Position numbers and translations under genes: made by a program | Shown: positions 1-9,574 of the stretch, piece after piece | How the letters are laid out: every line of letters starts with the position of its first letter | How positions within the stretch are numbered: position 1 is the stretch's first letter | Assembly: GCF_023283825.1 (NCBI RefSeq) | Contig: NZ_JAKILD010000005.1 | Location: 62,001 to 126,000 of the forward strand | Reading direction: 5' to 3' | From: Shewanella olleyana | Lineage (GTDB): Bacteria; Pseudomonadota; Gammaproteobacteria; Enterobacterales; Shewanellaceae | DNA: 64,000 nt | The notes under the pieces: model-generated | Told to the model about the DNA's origin: nothing | The model's database searches: none | Seen by the model: only the letters and a program-made list of their open reading frames with translations

Positions 1-332
1 GCCAACACAGTAGTGCCTTTATCAACGACATTAACAAAGTCAGTATCATCATCTTCAAGCTCTAAGGCCAATAACCTTTGCTGCTCTGTCAGCGACACCT
101 GAGCAATACGATGCGAAGATATATCTAGGCTGCCTGAAGTGATATCAGCGATATGGCTTGGGCTATCCGGATGACTTGGGTTATCAGGCTCACACAGTAA
201 ATCGCCAATAATAGAGCCAATATCGTTATGAGCGCAGAATACCGCCCATGACTCATCCTGAATATGCCAATCTGGGATATCAAGGCTGACACTGCCGCTT
301 TTAGCGATAAATTGATTAAACTTAACTTCCAT
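1..332 (-). CDS. modF: ModF-like ABC ATPase, N-terminal part (runs off window)
   Basis: The first 110 codons of a minus-strand gene are present; the rest lies left of the window. The start is the ATG at 330-332. The residues line up with the N-terminus of E. coli ModF, a two-domain ATP-binding protein linked to molybdate transport: a beta strand, then a segment ending ESWAVFCAHNDIGSIIG where ModF has the Walker A loop GSNGSGKS, then an HRIAQVSLTEQQRLLALE segment resembling the ModF stretch that follows. The Walker A glycines and lysine are absent, so the first nucleotide site looks degenerate while the fold seems kept. Identification rests on remembered similarity to ModF and is moderate, because the second domain cannot be seen. 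Confidence 0.6.
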   Translation of the reverse strand, partial: MEVKFNQFIAKSGSVSLDIPDWHIQDESWAVFCAHNDIGSIIGDLLCEPDNPSHPDSPSHIADITSGSLDISSHRIAQVSLTEQQRLLALELEDDDTDFVNVVDKGTTVL

Positions 333-567
333 TGGCGCGACCCTTAACTGCTATTTACTCGACTTTTAGCTGCCATTCACTTGGCCCTTAATTTCGACTC
401 ACTCGAGCTTAATTTGCTGGTTTCGATTCATTTTCATGCTTCTTTATAAAGCGAACAGTTCACTAAGTAAACAAATCGAAACAATTTCTTAGGGCTTGGT
501 TTGACAAACTATTTAACAACTTCGGCCAGACCCTGTAGATTGAAATGCATCAAAAACGATAATAACC
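333..567. other. Divergent intergenic region
   Basis: This gap separates the divergent modF-like and M20 genes and must carry both promoters. It is AT-rich. A TTGACA-like hexamer occurs near 500-508, but I see no convincing -10 at the right spacing and no operator palindrome. Confidence 0.3.
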
Positions 568-1881
568 ATGGATGATAATATGCGCCTCACGACTTTGGCC
601 TTGTGTCTTGCGACCCTTTCAGGCTCTTTTGCTCCTTCAATAATGGCTAAAACCCCAGATGCAGCGATGCTTGCTGCGGATGTAGAACAAAAAGTGATTG
701 AGTGGCGCCGCGACTTACATCAACACCCTGAATTATCTAATCGAGAATTTAGAACCAGTAAAGTTATTGCTGCTCATCTTGAGTCTTTAGGCTTAGAGGT
801 GCAAACCGGCGTGGCTCATACTGGCGTTGTCGCGATATTAAAAGGCGCCAAGCCTGGGCCTCTTATCGGTATTCGCGCCGACATGGATGCCTTGCCAGTC
901 ACCGAAGAAGTGGATTTACCTTTTGCATCAAAAGCTACAGATACCTACCGTGGCCAAACCGTTGGCGTGATGCATGCCTGTGGCCATGATACTCATGTGG
1001 CCATGTTAATGGGAGTGGCGGAAAACCTCGTTAACTCAAAAGATAGCCTTGCAGGTGATGTGATGTTTATCTTCCAGCCTGCAGAAGAGGGAGCACCAGC
1101 TGGCGAAGAAGGTGGCGCTGAACTCATGCTAAAAGAAGGTTTATTTGCTAAACGTAAACCAGATCAAGTGTTTGGAATGCATGTGACTTCAAGTTTGCCG
1201 ACTGGCGTGATTGGACTGCGTTCTGGCCCTGCGATGGCGTCTGAAGATTCATTTACCATTACGGTTAAAGGCCGCCAAACTCATGGCTCTCGCCCTTGGG
1301 GCGGTGTCGACCCTATTGTGGCATCGGCACAAATCATTAATAGCGTACAAACTATTATTAGCCGTCAAGTTGATGTGACTAAAGCGCCAGCTGTTGTGAG
1401 CTTTGGCGCCATTAATGGCGGTATTCGTTCAAACATCATTCCCGATGAAGTAGAGCTGATTGGTACTATCCGTACCTTTGATCAAGATATGCGCGCTGAG
1501 ATTAAAGTTAAGCTGGCTGAAATTGCCGAGCTTTCTGCTAAAACATTAGGCGCAACTGCGATTACTGAGATTGATGCGGGTTACCCTGTTACCGTAAATG
1601 ACCCGAAACTAGTGGCTGATATGCGTCCAGTTATTCGTGGTGTGGTGGGCGGTGAGAATTTAATTGAGCCGGGTTTGATAACTGGTGCAGAAGATTTTTC
1701 ATATTACGCCCTAGAAACCCCAGGTTTGTTTTATTTTCTTGGGGTGACACCCGAAGGAAAAGATCCTGCCACAGTAGCGAGTAACCATTCACCGGCATTT
1801 TATGTGGATGAAAGTGCGCTAAAAGTTGGCGTACAAACCATGACTCAACTTGCCTTAACAGCATTAGGCGCGAGTAAATAA
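568..1881 (+). CDS. Secreted M20-family amidohydrolase
   Basis: A 437-residue metallopeptidase-family amidohydrolase of the hippurate hydrolase/IAA-amino acid hydrolase type, expected to hydrolyse N-acyl amino acids or similar amides. An N-terminal signal peptide (hydrophobic stretch, cleavage probably after SIMA) points to the periplasm. Metal-site motifs are present in order: MHACGHDTH around residues 135-143, an EE pair in QPAEEG, a later MHVT histidine, the dimerisation-domain stretch GRQTHGSRPWGG, and GAEDFSYY near the C-terminus. A second ATG at 580 would remove four residues and is equally plausible, since neither start has a strong ribosome site. Substrate is not predictable. The two M16 peptidases follow 57 nt downstream on the same strand, suggesting a peptide or amide scavenging unit. 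Confidence 0.85.
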   Translation: MDDNMRLTTLALCLATLSGSFAPSIMAKTPDAAMLAADVEQKVIEWRRDLHQHPELSNREFRTSKVIAAHLESLGLEVQTGVAHTGVVAILKGAKPGPLIGIRADMDALPVTEEVDLPFASKATDTYRGQTVGVMHACGHDTHVAMLMGVAENLVNSKDSLAGDVMFIFQPAEEGAPAGEEGGAELMLKEGLFAKRKPDQVFGMHVTSSLPTGVIGLRSGPAMASEDSFTITVKGRQTHGSRPWGGVDPIVASAQIINSVQTIISRQVDVTKAPAVVSFGAINGGIRSNIIPDEVELIGTIRTFDQDMRAEIKVKLAEIAELSAKTLGATAITEIDAGYPVTVNDPKLVADMRPVIRGVVGGENLIEPGLITGAEDFSYYALETPGLFYFLGVTPEGKDPATVASNHSPAFYVDESALKVGVQTMTQLALTALGASK

Positions 1882-1938
1882 GCCGAATATAGGTTAACTA
1901 ATCGTCATAATTTACGATTTATAAAAAAGGAAGCAATC

Positions 1939-3267
1939 ATGAAGCGCAGAATCACCGCGTTAGTGGTATTACTGACAACTTGGGTGAGCGTGACAGCCAA
2001 CGCCACCACTCAAGAAGATGTAAACACGTTTACATTAGACAATGGCATGAAAATTATGGTGTTAGAAGATAGCAGTATCCCTAACGCTAACATGTATTTA
2101 TTTTGGAAAGTGGGTTCTCGTAACGAAGTGCCTGGTATTACTGGGATATCGCACTTTTTTGAGCACATGATGTTCAATGGGTCTAAAAAGTACGGCCCTA
2201 AAATGTTTGACCGTACGATGGAAGCCGCTGGTGGAGCCAATAATGCTTACACCACAGAAGACATCACAGTGTATACCGACTGGTTCCCTGCGAATGCACT
2301 AGAAACCATTTTTGATTTAGAAGCTGATCGTATCGCTAATTTGGATATTAATCCTGAAATGGTTGAAAGCGAGCGTGGTGTAGTGCAATCGGAGCGCACC
2401 ACAGGTCTTGAAAATTCTAACTGGCGCACCATTCAAGAAGAAGTGAAAGGCGCGGCATTTAGAGCGCACCCATACAGCTGGTCTGTGATTGGACATGAAT
2501 CTGATATTGCCGCTTGGAGTTTAGAAGACTTGCAGCAGTATCATAAAACCTATTACGCACCGAATAATGCTGTGGTAGTGATTGCTGGTGATGTCAAAGT
2601 GGCTGAAGTGAAAAAACTCGCTAAGCAATATTTTGGTGTTATCCCAGCACAAACGCCACCAAAAGCTGTACGAACTGTAGAGCCTTTGCAAAAAGGTGAG
2701 CGCCGGGTATTTGTTGAAAAAGCCTCAGTGAGCACACCCAATGTGATGCTGGCTTACCATGTCCCTTCAACTAAGCATGAAGATTATTACGCGTTAGATT
2801 TGTTAAACACCATTTTCAGTGAAGGGAATAGTTCACGCCTTTATCAAGGTTTGGTTGATAAGCAAGTGGCGTCAAACGTGATGTCGTATTTACCATTATC
2901 ATTTGACCCGAACCTATTTTACTTCATGGGTGTGGCCAATTCAGGTGTTGATGCTGTGCAGCTTGAAGCCAATATGATTGCTGAAATCAATCGCATTAGC
3001 TTGGAAGGCGTCACCCCAAATGAGCTTGAGAAAGTGAAAAATATCAAGCTGATGGATTTTTACCGCACCATGCAAACGATTAACGGTCGCGCTAATACCT
3101 TAGGACGTTATGAGCTGTATTTCGGCAGTTATGAAAAATTATTCAGTGCACCAGAGGCTTATAACAAAGTGACCGTTGAAGATATCCAACGTGTGGCGCA
3201 AACCTATTTACGTAAGGCCAATCGCACAGTGGGTGTGTTAGCTGCAACAGAAGGAGCTGACCAATGA
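1939..3267 (+). CDS. Secreted M16 zinc peptidase (active subunit)
   Basis: A 442-residue M16 (pitrilysin/insulinase-like) peptidase with a signal peptide ending near residue 22. The inverted zinc motif HFFEH is at residues 72-76, and the downstream ERGVVQSE segment (about 145-152) supplies the third zinc ligand. The AAGGANNAYTTEDITVY block that follows the zinc motif in M16B proteins is also intact. The start has a strong AAGGA ribosome site. The stop overlaps the next gene's start in an ATGA junction, so both products are probably made together as a periplasmic heterodimer of catalytic and non-catalytic halves, as in known two-subunit M16B enzymes. The partnership is inferred from gene arrangement. 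Confidence 0.9.
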   Translation: MKRRITALVVLLTTWVSVTANATTQEDVNTFTLDNGMKIMVLEDSSIPNANMYLFWKVGSRNEVPGITGISHFFEHMMFNGSKKYGPKMFDRTMEAAGGANNAYTTEDITVYTDWFPANALETIFDLEADRIANLDINPEMVESERGVVQSERTTGLENSNWRTIQEEVKGAAFRAHPYSWSVIGHESDIAAWSLEDLQQYHKTYYAPNNAVVVIAGDVKVAEVKKLAKQYFGVIPAQTPPKAVRTVEPLQKGERRVFVEKASVSTPNVMLAYHVPSTKHEDYYALDLLNTIFSEGNSSRLYQGLVDKQVASNVMSYLPLSFDPNLFYFMGVANSGVDAVQLEANMIAEINRISLEGVTPNELEKVKNIKLMDFYRTMQTINGRANTLGRYELYFGSYEKLFSAPEAYNKVTVEDIQRVAQTYLRKANRTVGVLAATEGADQ

Positions 3268-4706
3268 TTTCACTTTCAAGATTTAGCAATAACACCACAG
3301 TCTCAGCTATCGCATTAGCTTGCACGTTAGCGTTAACGGGGTGTGTGAGTACCAATGACAGCGCTAAAACGGTTGATACTGGCAGTTTTAGTATGCCGCA
3401 GTACGAATCGATGACTTTAGATAACGGCCTTAAAGTGAACTTTATGGTGCAGTCTGAAGTGCCGATTATCAATATTAATGCGGTTGTGCGTGCTGGCGCG
3501 GTTAACGATACCACTTCAGGTGTGTCGTACATGACTGCCAAGAGTTTAATGCTTGGCGCTGGTGGTAAAACTAAAGCTGAAATTGAGCAGACTATCGACT
3601 TTTTAGGCGCTAGCCTCAATACTGCTTCAGGCCGTGAAAGCACCTTGATTGGCGCTGATTTTATGAGCAAAGATGTCGATACGGTTCTAGCTATTATGCA
3701 AGACGTATTGATGTCGCCTGACTTTGATAGCGCTGAGTTTGAAAAGCTCAGACAGCGTGAAATTGTCGGCTTATCACAAGCGAAAGAAAGCCCTCGGGCT
3801 GTAATTGGCAGATACTACACTAAGATGGTATTTGGTCAGCACCCTTACGCTAATCCAACTACTGGCAATAGCACTTCGTTAGCCGAGATTAATATTGCTC
3901 AGTTACGTGCATTCCATAAAAGCTATTATCAGCCAAGTAATATGGCGATTAATGTCGTCGGTGACTTCGACGCTGCTGAAATGAAAGCGAAATTAACCCA
4001 AGCTTTTGGAAATTGGCAAGGCACTGAAAAAGCGGTGCAGCCGGATTTAAGTCAAAATTTACCAAGCTTGTTATCTAGCCGAGTGCTGTTGGTGGATAAG
4101 CCTGATGCGATTGAAACCACCTTTATCTTTGGTGGTTTAGGTATCAGCCGCGATAACCCAGATTATGTGGGGCTTACTGTGGTCAATACCATTCTTGGTG
4201 GCCGTTTTACCTCATGGTTAAATGATGAGTTACGTGTCAACGCAGGTCTGACTTATGGTGCTCGCTCTGGTTTTAGTGCGTTTTCTGATTCGGGTATGTT
4301 TCAAGTCAGTACCTTTACCAAAACTAGCACCACTAAAGAAGCCATGGACCTAGCGTTAAAAACCTATGCTCGTTTGTGGGAACAAGGAATTGACCAAACC
4401 ACTTTAGATTCAGCGAAAGCTTATGTGAAAGGTCAATACCCACCTAAGTTTGAAACTGGCGGTCAGCTGGCTGACTTGATGGCAGACATGTATATCTACA
4501 AGTTTGATGATTCATTTATTAATGAGTTTCAAGCTAAGGTTGATGGGTTAACACTTGAAGAAACTCAACGCCTAATTAGCAATTACTTCCCTCAAGAACA
4601 TCTGCAGTTTGTACTGATTGGTAACGCGGCCAAAGTGGCTGACATTGCCAAAGAGTATGGCGAAGTGACTCAAATCAACATGACGGATGTAGGTTTTGGT
4701 CAGTAA
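3264..4706 (+). CDS. M16-family lipoprotein without zinc motif (partner subunit)
   Basis: A 480-residue M16-fold protein with a lipoprotein signal (LTGC, lipidated Cys about residue 27). At the position of the zinc motif it has MTAKSLMLGAGGK, so the HXXEH residues are missing and it should not bind zinc. It keeps family landmarks such as SYYQPSNMAINVVGDFD and the late LNDELRVNAGLTYGARS segment that helps substrate binding in M16B partners. It starts inside the stop of the active M16 gene. The lipid anchor would tether the pair to a membrane. A hairpin terminator follows at 4768, ending the transcript. Confidence 0.88.
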   Translation: MISLSRFSNNTTVSAIALACTLALTGCVSTNDSAKTVDTGSFSMPQYESMTLDNGLKVNFMVQSEVPIININAVVRAGAVNDTTSGVSYMTAKSLMLGAGGKTKAEIEQTIDFLGASLNTASGRESTLIGADFMSKDVDTVLAIMQDVLMSPDFDSAEFEKLRQREIVGLSQAKESPRAVIGRYYTKMVFGQHPYANPTTGNSTSLAEINIAQLRAFHKSYYQPSNMAINVVGDFDAAEMKAKLTQAFGNWQGTEKAVQPDLSQNLPSLLSSRVLLVDKPDAIETTFIFGGLGISRDNPDYVGLTVVNTILGGRFTSWLNDELRVNAGLTYGARSGFSAFSDSGMFQVSTFTKTSTTKEAMDLALKTYARLWEQGIDQTTLDSAKAYVKGQYPPKFETGGQLADLMADMYIYKFDDSFINEFQAKVDGLTLEETQRLISNYFPQEHLQFVLIGNAAKVADIAKEYGEVTQINMTDVGFGQ

Positions 4707-4767
4707 CTGAGTTTAAAGCTAAATCCAAATCTAAGCCTAAGTTTTTGCACTATGTTAGTGCTTAACT

Positions 4768-4802
4768 AAAATGCCTTTCGTCGCAGATGAAAGGCATTTT
4801 TT
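4768..4802 (+). terminator. Intrinsic terminator after the M16 pair
   Basis: Inverted arms AAATGCCTTTC and GAAAGGCATTT close a 9-nt loop and are followed by a run of T. It lies 60 nt past the M16 lipoprotein stop. Confidence 0.85.
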
Positions 4803-4986
4803 ATGGCTCAAGTATGATGGCTGAATTGTCGTGGCTTACAGCTCATTGCTACTAATGATTGCTAGAGATTACTGCTAAAAGATCGTTATTACATGTCATT
4901 ATTTGCAGCTGGTGAGTAAGATTGAAATATTGGTCGAAATAAAATAGTGTTCTTGCTAGTTCCAATTACGAAAGGTCAAGTTGTTC

Positions 4987-5580
4987 ATGTTGCATCAAGC
5001 TCGTTTATCGCAGGCTATATCGATGACTGCACTAGTGGTGATGCTCGTCGCTGTCATCATTTCGCCAATCGCCGCAGCTGCCAAGGTTGATATCAGTCAA
5101 TTTTGTCCAGTACTCGATGGTGACTGGCAAGGTTCAGCTGCTAAGCATGGTGTAGCGCCAAGAGAAGTGACAACATCTGCGATTTGCTCATCAGATAAGC
5201 GCAATCTAATGCTGACGGTAAGTCGTGGTGACAGTAACCCTAATAGTGAAGTGTGGTGGTTTAGATCGCAGGGCAGTGAGGTGTTACTGACTTATACCGA
5301 TGGTGTTGGCGAAGATCGTGAGCAGCTATTTAGCTTATATCAGCGCGGTGATAGTTTTACTTTTTTGGGTAAGGGGAAATTGAACCAGCGACCTGCATTA
5401 ATTCGCTTGAGTTTTGAACCAAAAGCTTCAGTTGTAGCAGTGGAAGGGAGCAGTGGCTCTGAGCAGAGCTTAAGGACTTGGCTGTGGCGCCAAAGCGCTC
5501 ACTATCTCGATGACGATAGCGAGCAGTACCAACTTATTCGCGCGATTGAATTGAGTCCAGTGAGTAAGCCCAATCAGTAA
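4987..5580 (+). CDS. Secreted protein of unknown function
   Basis: A 197-residue product with a hydrophobic N-terminal segment (MTALVVMLVAVIISPIAAAA) that looks like a signal peptide, followed by a small soluble domain with two cysteines (FCP and ICSSD) that could form a disulfide. I do not recognise a family. An upstream TTG at 4981 sits at better distance from the AAAGG ribosome site than the ATG chosen here, so the start could be six bases earlier. It has its own upstream gap of about 280 nt and converges on trmL. Its last codons lie at the edge of a duplicated segment (5563-5828). Confidence 0.65.
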   Translation: MLHQARLSQAISMTALVVMLVAVIISPIAAAAKVDISQFCPVLDGDWQGSAAKHGVAPREVTTSAICSSDKRNLMLTVSRGDSNPNSEVWWFRSQGSEVLLTYTDGVGEDREQLFSLYQRGDSFTFLGKGKLNQRPALIRLSFEPKASVVAVEGSSGSEQSLRTWLWRQSAHYLDDDSEQYQLIRAIELSPVSKPNQ

Positions 5581-5684
5581 ATGACTATTCTGCACCCGCG
5601 TAATCGAGCAGATGCCATGCTTCGTAGCTGATAAATAATTGTAACTGAGTTAGATTAGTTTAAACTGCGATGACTAGCAGCCAT
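5563..5684 (-). pseudogene. Decayed tandem copy of the trmL 3' end
   Basis: About 120 nt here repeat 5711-5828 at high identity. The copied block holds the last third of a hundred codons of trmL in minus orientation plus its flank. Differences include point changes and a 4-nt insertion (GATAAATAATTG against GATAATTG) that breaks the frame. It has no start and cannot be expressed as a protein. The copy also supplies the last codons of the upstream plus-strand gene, so the duplication spans the convergent junction. Confidence 0.8.
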
Positions 5685-5732
5685 TAATATCAACTGAACC
5701 GTGCCATAGAGCTAAGCTCAATCAGCAAATGA

Positions 5733-6197
5733 CTATTCTGCACCTGCGTAATCAAGCTGACGCCATGCTTCATAGCTGATAATTGCAACTGAGTTGGATA
5801 AGTTTAAACTGCGGTTACTGGCAGCCATAGGAATACGTAAACGTTGGCTTGTTGGAATTGACTCAATGATTTCCATTGGCAGGCCACGGGTTTCAGGGCC
5901 AAATAACAACACATCATCTTTTTCGAAAGCCAGTTCACTGTGTGGGCGACTGCCTTTAGTGGTACAAGCCATGATACGTTTACCAGCCATGGCTTCTAAA
6001 AATGCATCAAAGTTTTTATGACGAGTGATATTGGTTAAATCTGAATAGTCTAACCCTGCTCGGCGAAGCTTCTTTTCTTCTAAATCAAATCCCAGTGGTT
6101 CAATCAAATGCAATTTAGCGCCATTGTTAGCACATAGGCGAATAATATTGCCGGTGTTAGGGGCGATTTCTGGTTCATATAGCGCAATATTAAACAT
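5733..6197 (-). CDS. trmL: tRNA (cytidine/uridine-34 2'-O)-methyltransferase TrmL
   Basis: A 154-residue SPOUT-class enzyme that 2'-O-methylates the wobble base of certain leucine tRNAs using SAM. Full length for the family. The N-terminal [21 protein letters not shown], the middle FGPETRGLP and the C-terminal IPM...[10 protein letters not shown] motifs, which form the trefoil knot and SAM site, are all present. Neighbours give no functional link. The 3' end is duplicated just downstream (5563-5684). Very secure identification. Confidence 0.95.
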   Translation of the reverse strand: MFNIALYEPEIAPNTGNIIRLCANNGAKLHLIEPLGFDLEEKKLRRAGLDYSDLTNITRHKNFDAFLEAMAGKRIMACTTKGSRPHSELAFEKDDVLLFGPETRGLPMEIIESIPTSQRLRIPMAASNRSLNLSNSVAIISYEAWRQLDYAGAE

Positions 6198-6337
6198 GAT
6201 TGATACCTTGATTGAATGAGCTCGGAATTATACGCAAACATGCTAAGGTGTGAAAGACATGGCGGATTAAGTCAGTCATGGGAATCGAACTGAGTTAATC
6301 AGCCATTCATCTTTAATGGCAGTAGAAGTGGTAAAGC

Positions 6338-7717
6338 TTAACTATGCATCTTCACTGGTAAGGTGATATTAACTTGTAATCCATGAGGAGCGAGGTTACT
6401 GGCACTGATACTTCCTTGATTCAGCTTTATGGCTGCTTGGGTAATCGCTAAGCCTAATCCCCAACCTCCAGATTCACGATCTCGAGCGCTATCTGGGCGA
6501 TAAAAAGGCTTAAATATTTCTTGAAGTTCAGCTTCATCAATACCAGGGCCATTATCACTGATGGTAATAAGCACGTTATCTTGCTGCTCTATTGCCGTGA
6601 TATTAACTGATGATTCAGCATAACGAATGGCATTACGCAGCACGTTTTCAATAGCACGAGATAATGACTTAGGGTAATGATCTAAGCTGATAGATTCTGG
6701 TATATCAATATCCAAACGCTTTTGCTGTTGCTCAGCTTCAAACTCAGCATCATCTAGAATTTGGCTTAAAGATTCAGCTAGCTCAAGGTGGACTTTATTT
6801 TCGCTATTACTAATCGTCACTCGGGACAGAGTGAGTAACTCTGAAATTAAATCTTCTAATTGCTCAGCTTCATAACCAATTCGTTCTATCTCTACACTGC
6901 CTTGCTCTTTTTTACGGGCAAGAGCGAGTGATAACTGCAACCTTGTTAGTGGGGTACGCAGTTCATGGGAAATATCGCCCATTAACCGTTGTTGGTTGTT
7001 GATCATGGTTTCGATGGCATCAGCCATGCTGTTATACGCTTGAGCAAGGTCGCCAATTTCATCACCGCGAGAAGCTACCTTTTTATTAACTCGACTAGAT
7101 AAGTCGCCGCTGGCAAGGGCATTGGCACTTTGTTTCAGTGAGCGTAAAGGCTTACCTAAGTTCCAGGCTAATAAGCCACAAAGCATGCCAGACATTAGCA
7201 TCGCAATGACAACGGTGAGCAACTTATTATCATTAAAAAAGAAAAACCACGGTTTAGGGTGATTATCGGCGATGCGACTATAAATACGGTATTGGTGTTC
7301 ACCAGCATTAAAACTGTAAGGCCCGAAGATAAGCTCAGTACGAAATTGATGGCTTATGGGATCTTTGTGATCTTCGCTCAGCAGTAAAAACTCGCGAAAA
7401 GTTCGAGCGACCTTTTTATGGTTTAACACTCGATCTTGATCGTCAAGAATGTAAAACTTGAGCATTTTACCTTCAGGACTACGATGGCGGGATAGTCGTT
7501 TAAGCGCTCGTGAATTTTCTAATAATTCAGGTTGTTCAATAAAATGTTGTGCTGCATGCTTTAGTAACTTTTTTTGCTTATGGGAAAGCGGTTGTTGGTC
7601 GTGATTTTGTTGCAGAAGCGGTAATACGCCGACAAAGGCGATAATTAACGAACTGCATAACCAAAAGCCCAGCAGCAATTTAACAAATAAACGGTTTATT
7701 GAAGGAAGCACTTTCAT
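6338..7717 (-). CDS. cpxA: Envelope-stress sensor histidine kinase CpxA
   Basis: A 459-residue inner-membrane sensor kinase: TM1 about 11-33, a periplasmic sensor about 34-165, TM2 about 166-187, HAMP about 188-240, the phospho-acceptor His251 in DISHELRTPLTRLQL, then an HATPase domain with N (ENVLRNAIRYA), G1 (DNGPGID) and G2 (GWGLGLAI) boxes. The His box and flanks match E. coli CpxA closely. It phosphorylates CpxR in response to envelope protein misfolding. Its ATG overlaps the cpxR stop by one base (TAATG), so the two are coupled. A CpxR-type box and a CpxP-like gene occur about 3 kb away, supporting a functional Cpx pathway. Confidence 0.93.
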   Translation of the reverse strand: MKVLPSINRLFVKLLLGFWLCSSLIIAFVGVLPLLQQNHDQQPLSHKQKKLLKHAAQHFIEQPELLENSRALKRLSRHRSPEGKMLKFYILDDQDRVLNHKKVARTFREFLLLSEDHKDPISHQFRTELIFGPYSFNAGEHQYRIYSRIADNHPKPWFFFFNDNKLLTVVIAMLMSGMLCGLLAWNLGKPLRSLKQSANALASGDLSSRVNKKVASRGDEIGDLAQAYNSMADAIETMINNQQRLMGDISHELRTPLTRLQLSLALARKKEQGSVEIERIGYEAEQLEDLISELLTLSRVTISNSENKVHLELAESLSQILDDAEFEAEQQQKRLDIDIPESISLDHYPKSLSRAIENVLRNAIRYAESSVNITAIEQQDNVLITISDNGPGIDEAELQEIFKPFYRPDSARDRESGGWGLGLAITQAAIKLNQGSISASNLAPHGLQVNITLPVKMHS

Positions 7718-8403
7718 TATGGGATCCAGATATAGCCTTTACCACGGATGGTTTTCACCCTTGGGCGTCCATCGCTACGCTCTGGTAACTTCTTACGTAA
7801 ATTAGATAAATGCATATCTAAACTACGATCAAAAGGCATCAATTTTTTACCTAAAACAGTCTCACTTAACTGCTCTTTGGTAACTAAATCACCCGCTTGA
7901 GTAATTAAGCTATGCAGTAAAGAAAACTCAGTTCCAGTTAAAATAATCAATTGGTCATTACAAGACAGTTCTTGTCTAGCTTGATCTAGGCTTAAATCGC
8001 CAAATGTCACTACATCACGCTCATTGTTCTCTGTTTGAGTCAGGCTTGAACGCCTTAAAATAGCGCGCATACGAGCGATAAGTTCACGATCATTAAACGG
8101 TTTTGGCAGGTAATCGTCAGCGCCAATTTCAAGGCCAACTACACGGTCAATTTCATCGCCGCGGGCAGTCAGCATTAGCACTGGAGTTTGCTTTTGGGTT
8201 CTGAGTGCACGCAAGACTTCAAAGCCATTAAGCTTTGGCAACATGACATCAAGTAGGATTAGATCAAAATCTTGGTTTTGGGCATAGTCGAGGCCTTGTT
8301 GACCATCAAATGCTTGGGTTAAATCAAACCCTTCTAGTTCAAGAAGTTGGGCTAGTAATTCTGATAAGCCAGCGTCATCATCAACTAATAAAATTCGACT
8401 CAT
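7717..8403 (-). CDS. cpxR: Response regulator CpxR
   Basis: An OmpR/PhoB-class regulator of 228 residues. Receiver domain with acidic pocket VDDD (8-10), phosphorylated Asp52 in LLDVMLP and Lys101 in LPKPF; C-terminal winged helix with the typical MHLSNLRKKL and TIRGKGYIW motifs. The ATG at 8403 is preferred over one at 8415 because TGAGGATCAAA gives it a ribosome site. It activates envelope-stress genes at GTAAA-N5-GTAAA sites, one of which is present at 11410-11424. Followed directly by cpxA. Confidence 0.93.
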   Translation of the reverse strand: MSRILLVDDDAGLSELLAQLLELEGFDLTQAFDGQQGLDYAQNQDFDLILLDVMLPKLNGFEVLRALRTQKQTPVLMLTARGDEIDRVVGLEIGADDYLPKPFNDRELIARMRAILRRSSLTQTENNERDVVTFGDLSLDQARQELSCNDQLIILTGTEFSLLHSLITQAGDLVTKEQLSETVLGKKLMPFDRSLDMHLSNLRKKLPERSDGRPRVKTIRGKGYIWIP

Positions 8404-8526
8404 TTTGATCCTCACTCGTTAATTAATCACACTATATAACGAATGAAGATCCAAGTTTAGTAACATTGCACTCTTTTACACTGAGTCGCTAGTAATAAAA
8501 ATGCCTGATGGTTCAGGGGATCGCGG

Positions 8527-9369
8527 TTACTGGGCTGCAACCTTATATTTACCATCAGTGCGGATGTAGATAGTTGCCCCGTCTTCAGAAACTGTTATTT
8601 CATGATCAAACTTACCTGTAGATCCAAAGTAACTTCCTGCAGCGAGGGTCTTACTTGTGTCAGTTTCTACAGATTGATATTCAACAGATCCTTTAATGAC
8701 TATCCCGCGAAACTCCTGTGCATTTGTTTTAATGGTGCCCTTAAATCCGGCAGGAAGTTTAATCATTGCTCCACCAAGTTCACCCGCTTTATTACTTCCC
8801 CAAAGTGAAGTGATTTCAGCTTGGTCACCATCCACAAAGGTCACATCAGTTTTATCTAACCAAACTAGATTTGATTCGTGCAGGTTAATTGGCTTCTCTG
8901 CGCTATCAAAATGCTGATCCGATGGTTTGACAAGATAAGGACCGCTATCGATTTCTAAAAAAATCATGTTGGCTTCACCATTGGCTGAGGTGATGTGGTT
9001 CTCACCTGCTGGTTGTGTCCAAAATGAACCCGTTGGCATCCACATAGTGGCAGCATCAGGGTCATCATTATGCATTTGACCTTCAATCACCACACCACGA
9101 TAGGTAATGTTGTGAATGTGCGGTGGCGACGAGAAGCCTTTATTGAATTTGACTAACATGCCTGTTGGGACATTTTTAGTGCGGTCACCCCAAAGGTTAG
9201 CGGCGCCAGGACTTTTATCACCACGTAATGGATTCAAATAACCCCATTGAATTTCGCTTTGGGTGATGACTTCTGATTGTGGCGGCGCGGTTTCCGCTAA
9301 TGCTTGAGAGGCAAAAGTGCTACCCCAAAGAGAAATAGTAATGGTTAAAGCAGCTTTGGATGAGGTCAT
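8527..9369 (-). CDS. Secreted bicupin protein (DUF4437-like)
   Basis: A 280-residue protein with a signal peptide ending ASQALA and two cupin folds, about 40-150 ([21 protein letters not shown], with metal-type histidines) and about 185-275 ([21 protein letters not shown], where the histidines are mostly replaced). This layout matches DUF4437 cupins. Enzymatic function is unknown. It lies upstream of cpxR on the same strand with a 123-nt gap, where E. coli has the divergent cpxP gene, so possible co-regulation with Cpx is only a positional guess. Confidence 0.75.
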   Translation of the reverse strand: MTSSKAALTITISLWGSTFASQALAETAPPQSEVITQSEIQWGYLNPLRGDKSPGAANLWGDRTKNVPTGMLVKFNKGFSSPPHIHNITYRGVVIEGQMHNDDPDAATMWMPTGSFWTQPAGENHITSANGEANMIFLEIDSGPYLVKPSDQHFDSAEKPINLHESNLVWLDKTDVTFVDGDQAEITSLWGSNKAGELGGAMIKLPAGFKGTIKTNAQEFRGIVIKGSVEYQSVETDTSKTLAAGSYFGSTGKFDHEITVSEDGATIYIRTDGKYKVAAQ

Positions 9370-9574
9370 ATTTAAGGTCTCGGTAGGCAGTTATTTCAAT
9401 AATACGTTTGAGGTGCATTGAATAAGTGATGCGATGTATGAATAAATTATAGCTAGGAATAGCAATAGAAAAAGCCCATATGGCAAGAAACAGTATCAAT
9501 TAGAACTTGATAATACCCCGCGGCAACTTTAGCGGATTGAGGTAAGTGGGAACAACAGTACGTTTTGATGAGTC

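Noticed and set aside
3143..3670. A 175-codon minus-strand frame across the M16 junction
   Set aside because: It overlaps two well-supported M16 genes on the other strand and has no recognisable protein character.
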